Shown here in pieces: positions 24,345-33,052 of a DNA stretch of 53,136 nucleotides. Below the pieces are notes generated by a model that searched no databases, was not told the DNA's origin, and was given only the letters and a program-made list of their open reading frames with translations. Position numbers and translations under genes: made by a program. The first letter of the stretch is position 1. Every line of letters begins with the position of its first letter. The stretch is from Minisyncoccota bacterium (GTDB lineage: Bacteria > Patescibacteriota > Minisyncoccia > Phycocordibacterales > UBA9973): the NCBI GenBank assembly GCA_018061035.1, contig JAGOUX010000005.1, forward strand, positions 1-53,136, read 5' to 3'.

Positions 24345-25808
24345 ATGATAACCAAAGTAGCATACAAAAAAGGAATGATCATAATCCAAACAATAGTTTT
24401 TGGAGCTATTGCCGTGCTTATGATTAGCGCTTTGGCTACCGCTACAGCGTCATCTGTACAAATAGGCAGAATTACCTACAATCGCGAGCAAGCCTTTCAG
24501 TCGGCAGAAGCTGGTATCGAGTATTATCGTTGGCACTTAGCTCACAGTGCGACAGATTATCAAGATGGCACTGGTGCACCTGGACCATATATACACACTT
24601 TATACGACAAAGATGGCAATGCTATAGGACAATTTGCACTATCCATAACTCAACCATCTATGGGATACACTTTAGTGAAAATTACTTCCGATGGATCATC
24701 TACCCTTGACCCAGCTTACAATAGAGTCATTTCTAGCCAAGTAGCCAAACCTTCTATAGCTGAATATGCATTTGCAGGTAATGCTGCAATGCGTTTTGGA
24801 GAAGGCACAGAAGTATATGGCAAAATTCATTCAAATGGAGGTATCCGTTTTGATGGACTCGCTCACAATATCGTTACCTCGAGTGCTACTACATATGATG
24901 ATGCAGATCATTCTGGAAATAATGAAATCGGTGTACATACACATGTAAATCCTCCGCCAGGATCGGGGGTCACTTCGAGTTATCGAGCAGCCGAAGCCGA
25001 TCCAAATTCTATTCCAGTACGTACAGATGTTTTTCAAGCAGGCAGAAAAATAAGTCAGCCAGTTGTAGACTTCACAGGATTCACTACTGATATTGCTGCG
25101 CTCAAGGCAAATGCTGTGGCCAATGGTTTTTATAGAGATGCAGCTGGAGGAAGCTATGTGGGGTATCACCTAGTACTAAAGACGAATGACACTTTTGATC
25201 TGTATAAAATAAATTCTTGGACATCAGTTGGCAACTGCAATGGCAATGGTAGTGCCACCACTAGCTGGAGCATAAACTCACAAACCCTACAAGGAAACTA
25301 CGCCTTCCCTGCCAATGGCATATTATTTTTCGAAGACACACTGGTAATAGATGGGCAGATCAATGGAGCAAGACTGACAATAACTGCGGCAGACTTACCA
25401 GTGCCAACCGACACCACAAAATATAAAAATATAATTATTAACAATGATTTATCTTATACCAATCAAGACGGCACTGATTCTATCGGCCTAGTAGCTCAAG
25501 GAGGAATAAAAGTAGGCATGATCAGCGAAGACAATCTCAAAATTGATGGCGCCCTAATTGCTCAGAATGATGATGTAGGAAGATTCTATTACTCAGGCAA
25601 CAATTGTAATTATAAAAATCGTTCCACTCTTAGCCTATACGGCATGATCGGCTCACATGATAGATATGGGTTCGCATATACCGATGGTACAGGCTATGCG
25701 ACAAGAAATATAACTTATGATACAAACTTACTCTATGCTCCACCACCTGATTTTCCACTCACAGGTTCACAATATCAAATACTCTCTTGGCAAGAAAACG
25801 CCAACTAA
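24345..25808 (+). CDS. PilX/GspK-like pilus assembly protein
   Basis: A 487-aa protein with an N-terminal hydrophobic helix (about 10-32) lacking a clear G-F-T-L-I-E site, followed by the N-R-E-Q-A-F-Q-S-A-E-A-G-I-E segment typical of PilX/GspK-type minor pseudopilins. A long beta-rich C-terminal domain follows, with a DUF4900-like look by eye. It is the third gene of the pilin operon. Its stop overlaps the 3' end of the convergent pilC by 4 nt. Confidence 0.75.
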   Translation: MITKVAYKKGMIIIQTIVFGAIAVLMISALATATASSVQIGRITYNREQAFQSAEAGIEYYRWHLAHSATDYQDGTGAPGPYIHTLYDKDGNAIGQFALSITQPSMGYTLVKITSDGSSTLDPAYNRVISSQVAKPSIAEYAFAGNAAMRFGEGTEVYGKIHSNGGIRFDGLAHNIVTSSATTYDDADHSGNNEIGVHTHVNPPPGSGVTSSYRAAEADPNSIPVRTDVFQAGRKISQPVVDFTGFTTDIAALKANAVANGFYRDAAGGSYVGYHLVLKTNDTFDLYKINSWTSVGNCNGNGSATTSWSINSQTLQGNYAFPANGILFFEDTLVIDGQINGARLTITAADLPVPTDTTKYKNIIINNDLSYTNQDGTDSIGLVAQGGIKVGMISEDNLKIDGALIAQNDDVGRFYYSGNNCNYKNRSTLSLYGMIGSHDRYGFAYTDGTGYATRNITYDTNLLYAPPPDFPLTGSQYQILSWQENAN

Positions 25809-27022
25809 TTAATACTACCCAAGACAGAATAAAGTGGAGATATCATTGAGATAGCAAAGAATCCCACACCTGCCCCGATAAAAATCATCAAAATAGGCTC
25901 TATTATGGTTGATAGATTTTTAGTTTTATTATTGATCTCTTCTTCATAAAAGAGCGCCACCTGAAGCAACATGTCGGATAATTTACCGGTTTCCTCGCCT
26001 ACTTGGATCATTTCAGACATCATGACTGGATATAATTTCTCATTATCGATAAAGACTTCAGAAAATGTTCCTCCCCTTTCGACAGCTTTCTTTGCTTGTT
26101 CCAAAACATTTTTATAGTAAACATTCTGGACTACATCTTGTGTAATCTCCACAGCACGAGTGATCGAAACACCAGCCAAAAGAAGTGAAGACATGGTGCG
26201 TGTAGTACGGGCAGTATTTAATTCTTTTGCTAGAGTGCCGATAAGTGGCAAACGAATAACGATAAAATCAAAATACTTTGCCATAAATTCTGCTCGGACT
26301 AAAGACAGAATACCGAAAAACATGGTGATCAAAATTGCAAATGTGATGATAAGATGATTCGAGAAAAAATTACCAAATGCAATGATAATTCGGGTTGAGG
26401 CAGGCAGGGACACACCTAGCTCTCGAAATGTTCCAGCCAAAGTAGGAACTACAAAAGCAAACATCAAGACTCCGATCACAACCATAGCCGACAATATAAC
26501 ACCTGGATATATGAGTGCTCCCTTAATTTTTTTATTTAAATAATTTGATTTCTCCAGATTGATACCGATATCAGTCAAGGCGCCGACTAGATTTCCGGAC
26601 TCCTCCCCTGCTTTGGTCATCGAGATAAATAGCTTAGAAAAAACTTTAGGGAATTTTGCCAATCCGAGAGACAAAGTACTTCCCATATTTATTTCTGCGC
26701 CAAGAGACATTAATATTTTATTTAATGCTGGATTCTTGGTTTGTTTTTGTAGTACAGACAAGGCACGATAGAGAGACAATCCTGCTTTAAGCATTCCGCT
26801 TAAATTTTTAGTCATCAATATCAGCTCCGGGGCTGAGACTTTGGAAAAAATATCTCCAAATAATGAATTCACTTGGAGCGGATTCTTATTCTTCTCTGTG
26901 ATAGAGGTAGGAATAGTGCCTCGACTGCGTAGCTCGCGAGCAAGAGCAAAACGATCAGCAGATTCCATCTCCCCTGAAACCATCTCACCATTTTTTGATT
27001 TAGCTTGATATGAAAAAAGCAT
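25805..27022 (-). CDS. pilC: Type IV pilus inner-membrane platform protein PilC
   Basis: A 405-aa type II secretion F/PilC protein. It has two GspF domains (about 65-190 and 270-395), each ending in membrane helices, with the conserved A-G-E-E-S-G-N-L and V-G-E-E-T-G-K-L motifs. It forms the base on which pilin subunits are assembled and works with the PilB ATPase encoded upstream. The ATG lies 74 nt downstream of the pilB stop, after an AT-rich stretch similar to the 3' arm of the glyA/rnhA leader elements. Confidence 0.95.
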   Translation of the reverse strand: MLFSYQAKSKNGEMVSGEMESADRFALARELRSRGTIPTSITEKNKNPLQVNSLFGDIFSKVSAPELILMTKNLSGMLKAGLSLYRALSVLQKQTKNPALNKILMSLGAEINMGSTLSLGLAKFPKVFSKLFISMTKAGEESGNLVGALTDIGINLEKSNYLNKKIKGALIYPGVILSAMVVIGVLMFAFVVPTLAGTFRELGVSLPASTRIIIAFGNFFSNHLIITFAILITMFFGILSLVRAEFMAKYFDFIVIRLPLIGTLAKELNTARTTRTMSSLLLAGVSITRAVEITQDVVQNVYYKNVLEQAKKAVERGGTFSEVFIDNEKLYPVMMSEMIQVGEETGKLSDMLLQVALFYEEEINNKTKNLSTIIEPILMIFIGAGVGFFAISMISPLYSVLGSIN

Positions 27023-27096
27023 TCCAGTACTAAAATTTTAAATTGCTAATTATTGTAGTCATTTTGATTATGATATATTTAGCACGAGACAATCTA

Positions 27097-28845
27097 CTAC
27101 TCAGAGACAACTCGAAACACCTCTTCGAGAGTTGTCACCCCTAATACTGCTTGGAAAACACCGTCCTCGAGCATAGTCATCATACCTTCGGATTTGGCTT
27201 GTTTTTCGATATCGTCTTGTGAAGTGCCTTTGACTATCATATCTCTAATAGTTGAGCTCACTTTTAAGACTTCGTGCATTCCAGTACGACTAGCATAACC
27301 ATCGGGAGATTCACTATTTTTTACCGCCTTATAAAAAGGTATGGTATCCCAAGTATCGTTGGCTCCAACTATATTTTCAGTCTTCAGCAATGTAAGCATG
27401 CGATCGAGATCTATAATCTTGCTGAGATTTTTAAGTTCTGAGGCATTTAGAAAATATTTCTCCTTAGAAGGCAAAAGTCTTCGCACCAATCTTTGAGCTA
27501 TTATCACTTTGACCGTAGAAACAATTAAAAAAGGCTCGACACCCATGTCGATCAATCGAGGGATAGCCCCTGCGGCAGAATTGGTATGAATAGTAGATAA
27601 TACCAAGTGGCCAGTAAGTGAAGCATTTATGGCTAGTGATGCAGTCTCACCGTCTCGAATTTCTCCTACCATCACGATGTCGGGATCCTGACGCAATAAC
27701 GAACGTAATCCACTGGCAAAAGTTAATCCGATTTCGGGTTTGACCTGTGTCTGATTAACTCTCGGCATCTGATATTCGATAGGGTCTTCGACAGTTGAGA
27801 TATTTACTTCAGGTTTGTTTAGTATATCTAAGATAGTGTATAGCGTGGTGGTCTTACCGCTACCAGTAGGCCCTGTAGCGAGCACCATGCCTGTTTTTAA
27901 TTTGAGTGAATTATATATGCGCTCTAGCCCCTCTCCGTGGAAACCGAGCTTCTCGAGCGAAAAAGCATGTGCATTTTCTTTGAGCAAACGCATAACTGTT
28001 TTCTCTCCAAAGAATGTCGGAAGGGTGGACACACGAAAAGATATTTTCTCGCCATTTTGATCGATTTTAAAACGGCCATCTTGTGGCACACGTTTCTCAT
28101 CCAGCTTCAAGCTAGAAAGAACCTTTATACGCGCTGTGATTCCAGGACCAGCAGATTTGTCTAGAATCATAGCATCGTGCAATATGCCATCGATTCGATA
28201 TCGAACTACGAGATCTTTTTCACCCGGCTCGATGTGTATGTCTGAAGCATTTTGCAATATTGCGTGGAAGATGAGTGAATCGACAATCTTTACCACCGGC
28301 AATTCTTCGGCCATCTCTTTGAGTTCAGTCTCAGACCTCTCCCCTTCGTCTTTGCCATCCTGCTTGATTGATTTAGATTCCTTTTGAATAATATTATCGA
28401 AATCGGCTTGCAGACTTTTACGATATTGTACTAGAACTGATCGTATTGAGGATTCGTCGGTGAGGCGAGCCAGAATTTTTAGACCTGATCTTTTTTTGAT
28501 GAAGTCTATCACAGGCAAATCATCCACATCGAGCATAGCCACTTCTAGTTCGGTATCCGTCTTTTTGTAAGCTACAATATTGTAATTTCGAGCAATTGGT
28601 TCGGGAATGAGAGCCAACACTTCGCCATCTATTTTTGCATCACTCAAACTTACAAATGGAATACCTAAAACATAGGCTTCGGTTTTTTTGAGATCACTTT
28701 CGGTGATTTTGCCTTCAGATAAAAGTATGTTGCCGATTTTTTGATTCTTAGCTACAGACTTTTTCTCCGCATCTTCAAAATCATCACGGGTGACAAGCTT
28801 GGATTCAAGTATAGATTTTTTGAACTGTTGTTCATTGATTTGCAT
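27097..28845 (-). CDS. pilB: Type IV pilus extension ATPase PilB
   Basis: A 582-aa GspE/PilB ATPase. An N-terminal MshEN domain (1-150) is followed by the ATPase core with Walker A G-P-T-G-S-G-K-T-T-T, the Asp box, Walker B D-I-V-M-V-G-E-I-R-D and the His box. The metal-binding tetracysteine loop of many GspE proteins is replaced by a cysteine-free segment around residues 455-520. It powers pilus extension. No PilT retraction ATPase is seen in this window. Confidence 0.95.
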   Translation of the reverse strand: MQINEQQFKKSILESKLVTRDDFEDAEKKSVAKNQKIGNILLSEGKITESDLKKTEAYVLGIPFVSLSDAKIDGEVLALIPEPIARNYNIVAYKKTDTELEVAMLDVDDLPVIDFIKKRSGLKILARLTDESSIRSVLVQYRKSLQADFDNIIQKESKSIKQDGKDEGERSETELKEMAEELPVVKIVDSLIFHAILQNASDIHIEPGEKDLVVRYRIDGILHDAMILDKSAGPGITARIKVLSSLKLDEKRVPQDGRFKIDQNGEKISFRVSTLPTFFGEKTVMRLLKENAHAFSLEKLGFHGEGLERIYNSLKLKTGMVLATGPTGSGKTTTLYTILDILNKPEVNISTVEDPIEYQMPRVNQTQVKPEIGLTFASGLRSLLRQDPDIVMVGEIRDGETASLAINASLTGHLVLSTIHTNSAAGAIPRLIDMGVEPFLIVSTVKVIIAQRLVRRLLPSKEKYFLNASELKNLSKIIDLDRMLTLLKTENIVGANDTWDTIPFYKAVKNSESPDGYASRTGMHEVLKVSSTIRDMIVKGTSQDDIEKQAKSEGMMTMLEDGVFQAVLGVTTLEEVFRVVSE

Positions 28846-28862
28846 GCTGTATTAAGTATAAC

Positions 28863-28914
28863 AAAAAAATCCCTCATCCAGTAGGATGACCTACTAGGCT
28901 GGCGGGATTTTTTT
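28863..28914 (-). terminator. Intrinsic terminator downstream of the surface-protein gene
   Basis: AAAAAAATCCC and GGGATTTTTTT flank an inner hairpin. It lies between the surface-protein stop and the pilB start on the minus strand, and its symmetry would allow termination in both directions. Confidence 0.8.
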
Positions 28915-28927
28915 GTTCATAATTAAT

Positions 28928-31069
28928 TTAATCTTCGATAATAATTGGTTTCTTCTGAACTCTCACTGTTGCAGAAGCACTCTCGTCGTTACAAGTCAGA
29001 GTATATGTAGTAGTGACAGTAGGATTAAGAGTCTTGCTTCCTGAATTCGCTCCATCGATAGTGAAGTTTGTACTTGTACACTCACCTCCTCCATTCCAAG
29101 TGATAGTAATGGTGTCATTAGGACTGATACTTGGAGGTACGACTGTGACTACAGTGGTAGTTTTATTCTGAGTACATGATGCAGTGCTTCCGCCGTTTGA
29201 TCCCGCACACGACCATGTCCACTGAGAAGAAGTTTGTCCGGTATTTGTACTACTTCCGACAGCACAATTGTAATGGACCTTTGGACTACTACACATACCG
29301 TTGATTACTGGTGGTTTACTCTCAGCACAATTTACAGTAGTACCGGCTGAATTACCACAAGACCAAGTATACTGAACAGAGTTCTCAGAATTATTTGAGC
29401 TAGTTCCTGATGAACACTGGTAGTGGTTTACTGCACAAGACGGAGGGGTATCTGACGGCTTGTTCTCAGTACAATTCACAGTATCGGCTGCTGTACATGA
29501 CCAAGCGTAATGTGTGGAATCTTCGGAATTACCTCCACTCACACCGTTATTACAACTGTAATGGTATATGCCACAGGCAGCCAAATCTTTTGGCTCAGAA
29601 CAAGAAGCGTTCAAACCTCCGTTTGTACTATTACATGACCAAGTATATTGCGTAGAGCTTTCAGCGTTACTTGCACTTGTTCCTGCATCACAAGCATAAC
29701 GAGTGGCAGAACAATCTCCATTTACTATTGCTTCAGAGCAGGAAGCTGTGGCACCTCCGTTTATACCAGTACACGACCAAGCATATTGACTAGAATTGAA
29801 TACATGATTATCAGAATCACCTGCAGTACAATCATAATGCGAGCTTGAACAAATTCCAGCTACTGGATCTGGTGGAACTGGTCCACAAACACCATTCACC
29901 CAAGGAGAACCTTGACCACAATCGGCAGTGGCGCTGGCCACGTCCAATTCCTCATTATTATTATAAAGATAGAAATTTCTTGTTTCTCTAGTTAGACCCC
30001 ATGTGAGAGTACCACTATGAGCACTACTTAGCACTAATCCACTTGGAGTGGTGACTTCGGTGCCCGACTCAGGATGGTCCACAGACCAACTCACAGTTAT
30101 ATTGCAATGATCTGCGCCAACAGGAATCTCGCAAGAAGGAGTCGCCTGAATATTACCTGTCATATCTGGCTCACATATTGCAGTGCTACATGATTGAGAA
30201 GGCTCACCTACGCAAGGAGCACCACCATTTTGAGGTGAAGGGTTGTCACATGTTCGTTCTTGAGTTCCTGTTTGTCCACACGCAGTGACACTACAAACAC
30301 CCCAGCCTGACCAACCTCCATCCACAATTTCTGCAGGTGGTGGTGGAACCACTGGGTATACTGACACATCCTGTACGTCATTACCGCAATAAGCTCGGAA
30401 TGTACGGCCTTGTGTCTGGACACCAGTAGAAACTTCACCAGAAGAACCAGTACCGCTATTCAAAAGATACTCTTGATTACCTAATTCGTATATAGACCAA
30501 CTATAATTGCCATTTAGACTAAGACGAAGAGTACTACTTCCACCACTCTGAAAACTATCATCATCTACGGTGAAACTATTTATGGAACAACTGTCACTTG
30601 GCACCTCAGGAGGTACTGGTATTGTACGTGGATCTTGTGGAGGCGGTGTTGCATCTATATGAAAACTAACTGACTCTGAACAACTTCCAGGCTGAATACC
30701 TGCTTGGGATGAATTGGAATATACTATCGCAGTATAGTCTCCCTCAGGTAAATCTCCTTGATAACTAGTACCTCCGGTTTCCCCGTCTGCATGTTCACCA
30801 CCTAGCAACACGCTGCGACCAGGACTTGCTAGATATACTTCAGCATATACATAGTCATAGTCTTGAGTGCGAGCTCCGACATGCGCATTCCAAGAAATAT
30901 TTGCTGTACTAGCGCCATCCACCTGACTAACATTCACCGAACAATACAAAGTGAAATCCCCCGTAGGGTCGGTCCATACATTTTCTGCATTTACAGACCA
31001 GGCAGTAGAGAGCACGCCCACCAATACTAGTGCCCCCAATATTATTTTTTTGAATTTGTTTTTAATCAT
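28928..31069 (-). CDS. Secreted cysteine-repeat surface protein with a thrombospondin type 1 repeat
   Basis: A 713-aa exported protein. The signal peptide (1-28) ends in V-N-A. Beta-rich domains (30-245) are followed by a thrombospondin type 1-like repeat (about 250-299, with W-S-G-W and six cysteines), a further domain (305-395), five tandem cysteine repeats (405-637) and a C-terminal Ig-like domain (644-707). Each repeat has a C-x(5-7)-Y-x-C ... W-S-C ... C pattern, probably with two disulfides. There is no sortase or C-terminal anchor. It lies beside the pilus genes, which suggests an adhesin or pilus-associated factor; that role is inferred. Its ATG is 2 nt after the upstream gene's stop. 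Confidence 0.8.
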   Translation of the reverse strand: MIKNKFKKIILGALVLVGVLSTAWSVNAENVWTDPTGDFTLYCSVNVSQVDGASTANISWNAHVGARTQDYDYVYAEVYLASPGRSVLLGGEHADGETGGTSYQGDLPEGDYTAIVYSNSSQAGIQPGSCSESVSFHIDATPPPQDPRTIPVPPEVPSDSCSINSFTVDDDSFQSGGSSTLRLSLNGNYSWSIYELGNQEYLLNSGTGSSGEVSTGVQTQGRTFRAYCGNDVQDVSVYPVVPPPPAEIVDGGWSGWGVCSVTACGQTGTQERTCDNPSPQNGGAPCVGEPSQSCSTAICEPDMTGNIQATPSCEIPVGADHCNITVSWSVDHPESGTEVTTPSGLVLSSAHSGTLTWGLTRETRNFYLYNNNEELDVASATADCGQGSPWVNGVCGPVPPDPVAGICSSSHYDCTAGDSDNHVFNSSQYAWSCTGINGGATASCSEAIVNGDCSATRYACDAGTSASNAESSTQYTWSCNSTNGGLNASCSEPKDLAACGIYHYSCNNGVSGGNSEDSTHYAWSCTAADTVNCTENKPSDTPPSCAVNHYQCSSGTSSNNSENSVQYTWSCGNSAGTTVNCAESKPPVINGMCSSPKVHYNCAVGSSTNTGQTSSQWTWSCAGSNGGSTASCTQNKTTTVVTVVPPSISPNDTITITWNGGGECTSTNFTIDGANSGSKTLNPTVTTTYTLTCNDESASATVRVQKKPIIIED
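29159..29857 (-). repeat. Five tandem cysteine-repeat units in the surface protein
   Basis: Units of about 40-47 residues at 405-447, 451-493, 498-537, 543-586 and 591-637. Shared features are four cysteines, an aromatic before the second cysteine, and Y/W-x-W-S-C in the middle. The copies differ at the DNA level, so the duplication is old. Confidence 0.8.
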
Positions 31070-31071
31070 AT

Positions 31072-31530
31072 CTATTGTTGATATTGAAAGGTTATTAATG
31101 TCTTAGACTCTTTGAGAGGAGCAAATGTGATCATAACATTTCGCGTATCTTTCTCAGCTAAAAGTAGGCCAGTTTTGAAATTAGTCGAGCGATCTAGTAC
31201 CTGCCAGCCGAGAGTCGCGAGCTTGGTCTTGTAGAGACTCATAGCAATATCGAGAGTTAGATCTGATTCATAAGAAATATTGGTATCTACTTTGCCTGAA
31301 GTATTGGTGAGCACGCCAGCGTATTTGAGAGTTTTCTTTTCTACCAGAACTTCATTTGGGAAATTTGTAGGGACTTGTTTGTAGAGTGCCACTTTTGTGC
31401 CTTCGGGATAAGATTCAGGGGTAAGGACAGCATAGGGTCGACTTTTCTGAAAAGCAAAGTAAGTAATTAGTGCGAGTACAATAATAATAAAAATAGCTAC
31501 TACATAACGTAACCAGTGGTTTTTTTCCAT
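31072..31530 (-). CDS. Small membrane-anchored protein of unknown function
   Basis: A 152-aa protein with one N-terminal membrane span (about 8-27, after a lysine) and an extracytoplasmic domain of about 120 residues with mixed alpha/beta character and no cysteines. I do not recognise the family. It lies 2 nt upstream of the cysteine-repeat surface protein on the same strand, so the two are expressed together and may act together at the cell surface. Confidence 0.7.
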   Translation of the reverse strand: MEKNHWLRYVVAIFIIIVLALITYFAFQKSRPYAVLTPESYPEGTKVALYKQVPTNFPNEVLVEKKTLKYAGVLTNTSGKVDTNISYESDLTLDIAMSLYKTKLATLGWQVLDRSTNFKTGLLLAEKDTRNVMITFAPLKESKTLITFQYQQ

Positions 31531-31611
31531 AATATAAAAATTATATCAAATTAACAGACTATAAGGAATTGCAATATTAAAAAATGTGGAAAAGTCTCCC
31601 TAAACGCAATT

Positions 31612-31673
31612 CAGGGCCAAGCAAAGCTTGACCCTGATAAGTGATGTGCCGGGAAGTAAAAATATTTCCCCGG
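31612..31673 (-). terminator. Two tandem hairpins after the cassette A gene
   Basis: On the minus strand, CCGGGGAA/TTCCCGG (31649-31673) and CAGGGTCAAG/CTTGGCCCTG (31612-31636, one G-T wobble) follow the TAG stop. T-runs are short, so termination may be imperfect. The tandem-hairpin layout is shared with cassettes B and C. Confidence 0.55.
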
Positions 31674-31684
31674 AAAAAGAACAA

Positions 31685-32668
31685 CTATCTGATCGGCGGA
31701 GGCGTGAGACCTCCACAGAGCAGACCGAGAGCAATTGCATCTACGGATGCAGTGCTCGAGAACTGAGCAACCGAGCGGTCATCGTGAACCCGCTTTGTTT
31801 TCAGTTTCAGCTTGAGGGCCATGGCGACGATATCAGATTCCTCAGGAGAAAGATCCTGAGAATTGAACCACGTCATGCTCATGACTCCCACACCTTCGTG
31901 ATGCGCAAAGCCGAGGGTGTGCAGGATTTCGTGAAAGAACATAGTGCTGGCAAAGTACTTGCCAACCCAGCTCAAATCACGAACTGTGATGCGAGACCTT
32001 GAAACGTAGCCGTTTGCATCAAACTCAAGAATCTGAGCCTGAGCAAGAGCAGCGCTTCCAGTTGCATCGTTCGTCGTGGGACCTTCAACGACCTCGATCT
32101 TTACCGAGCCTTGTCCCCCGATCTGAGTCGGGAAACCCGTCCTGCTCTGAATAAGAGCAGCGGCTTTGGCGAGATCCTCGAGAGGCATTCCGATCGCGCT
32201 GATCGAAATTGTGGCTCCAGGAGCCAAACGCTGAAGATCGTGCGCGCTGCCGTTGCCGAGATTGCCAGCATCGACTGCATAAAGCATCTGCTCGGCCTTG
32301 GCGATTGAGTTCCCGTTTCGAATCGGAAACAACTCGAAGCCAGTACGCGAGTACCAGTTCGTGTCATACGGGAAGTAGCCATTGGCTTCAACCCGAATCG
32401 ACGTACCCACCGCCGCGTCGATCGTGGCAGTACCACCAGAAACCGGCACCGAAATGCCAGAAACCTGGATGCTACCGTTGACCGGTGCGCCAGTAAATGC
32501 GTCGGTGATTCCGGCCACGCTCTTGAGCGTCGTGCTCACGGGCGTAACGTTAGTCACCGGGGTCTGAGTCGCCGAGGGCGACGTTGGTGAACCTCCGCAA
32601 GCAGCGGAGAGAAGGGCGAAGGCGACCACGAGGGTCGCGATCGCAAACTTCACGAAATTGCGATTCAT
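31685..32668 (-). CDS. Cassette A: metzincin-type zinc metalloprotease lipoprotein
   Basis: A 327-aa lipoprotein. A signal peptide ends in L-L-S-A-A-C, placing the lipidated cysteine near residue 23. A transthyretin/carboxypeptidase-regulatory-like domain (about 50-110) precedes a protease domain with the metzincin motif H-E-I-L-H-T-L-G-F-A-H and a methionine soon after (V-M-S-M). It likely acts on proteins outside the cell. The start at 32668 has AGAGG upstream; the frame extends further upstream but only into the leader and promoter. GC content and codon use are far above neighbouring genes, which points to transfer, and the lipoprotein style suits a diderm donor. Confidence 0.8.
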   Translation of the reverse strand: MNRNFVKFAIATLVVAFALLSAACGGSPTSPSATQTPVTNVTPVSTTLKSVAGITDAFTGAPVNGSIQVSGISVPVSGGTATIDAAVGTSIRVEANGYFPYDTNWYSRTGFELFPIRNGNSIAKAEQMLYAVDAGNLGNGSAHDLQRLAPGATISISAIGMPLEDLAKAAALIQSRTGFPTQIGGQGSVKIEVVEGPTTNDATGSAALAQAQILEFDANGYVSRSRITVRDLSWVGKYFASTMFFHEILHTLGFAHHEGVGVMSMTWFNSQDLSPEESDIVAMALKLKLKTKRVHDDRSVAQFSSTASVDAIALGLLCGGLTPPPIR

Positions 32669-32731
32669 GGTAACCTCTTCTATTGTCGAGGAACGGAAAC
32701 CCAAAATGGGCACAGTTCTCGCTCTGGTAAT

Positions 32732-32760
32732 ATTATACTCCTTTAAAGAGTCTTTGTCAA
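32732..32760 (-). promoter_or_regulatory. Consensus sigma70 promoter of cassette A
   Basis: Minus strand: -35 TTGACA (32755-32760), 17-nt spacer, -10 TATAAT (32732-32737). Both boxes match the consensus exactly. The predicted start near 32725 gives a leader of about 57 nt with a GAAGAGG Shine-Dalgarno. Confidence 0.85.
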
Positions 32761-32776
32761 AAAAGCAACATAAAAA

Positions 32777-32796
32777 AGTGCATAACCTGTGCATAA
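32777..32796. other. Pair of DnaA-box-like sites
   Basis: Minus strand TTATGCACA (32788-32796) and TTATGCACT (32777-32785) are separated by two bases and match TTATNCACA fully and with one mismatch. They lie just upstream of the cassette A -35 box. This could be chance in AT-rich DNA. The remaining gap to the nusA promoter holds no gene; only weak inverted repeats are visible around 32850-32905. Confidence 0.3.
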
Positions 32797-32920
32797 GTCG
32801 AATATCTTTTTAGGCTTATTACATAAGGTTTAAATTCCCAAAACAGTACTTTTTTGGCTCCTTTTATCCCCTTTTTGGGAAGCCAGAAGTTCCCAGGAGT
32901 TCAAATAATTGGCCGATTTA

Positions 32921-32949
32921 TTGCTTTTGCCTTCTATATATGGTATGTT
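32921..32949 (+). promoter_or_regulatory. Promoter of the nusA transcript
   Basis: -35 TTGCTT (32921-32926), 17-nt spacer, -10 TATGTT (32944-32949). The predicted start near 32956 gives a leader of about 95 nt. Confidence 0.55.
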
Positions 32950-32961
32950 TATACATATGAG

Positions 32962-32990
32962 TCCTGTCCGAAACAGGGCTTTTAATTTTT
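32962..32990 (+). terminator. Attenuator-like hairpin in the nusA leader
   Basis: CCTGT and ACAGG pair around a 5-nt loop and are followed by GCTTTTAATTTTT, close to an intrinsic terminator. It lies inside the leader just after the predicted start, so it could set read-through into nusA, whose product affects pausing and termination. Autoregulation is inference. Confidence 0.45.
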
Positions 32991-33052
32991 AAAATTTAAT
33001 AAAAAGTGATGTTGGATCAAAGAAATTTGTTCAATAACCACTAAAAATCAAT

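Noticed and set aside
26990-27096. A further start-codon hairpin element in the pilB-pilC gap
   Set aside because: The 3' sequence before pilC resembles arm 3, but the candidate arm 1 overlaps the pilB stop, pairs poorly and has no -10 box 10 nt upstream.
28928-31069. CRISPR-like or recent tandem DNA repeat
   Set aside because: The repeats are at the protein level, 40-47 residues long and diverged in DNA, with no spacers of constant length.
31530-32760. Insertion sequence or transposon around cassette A
   Set aside because: No transposase, terminal inverted repeats or target duplication could be seen at either border.
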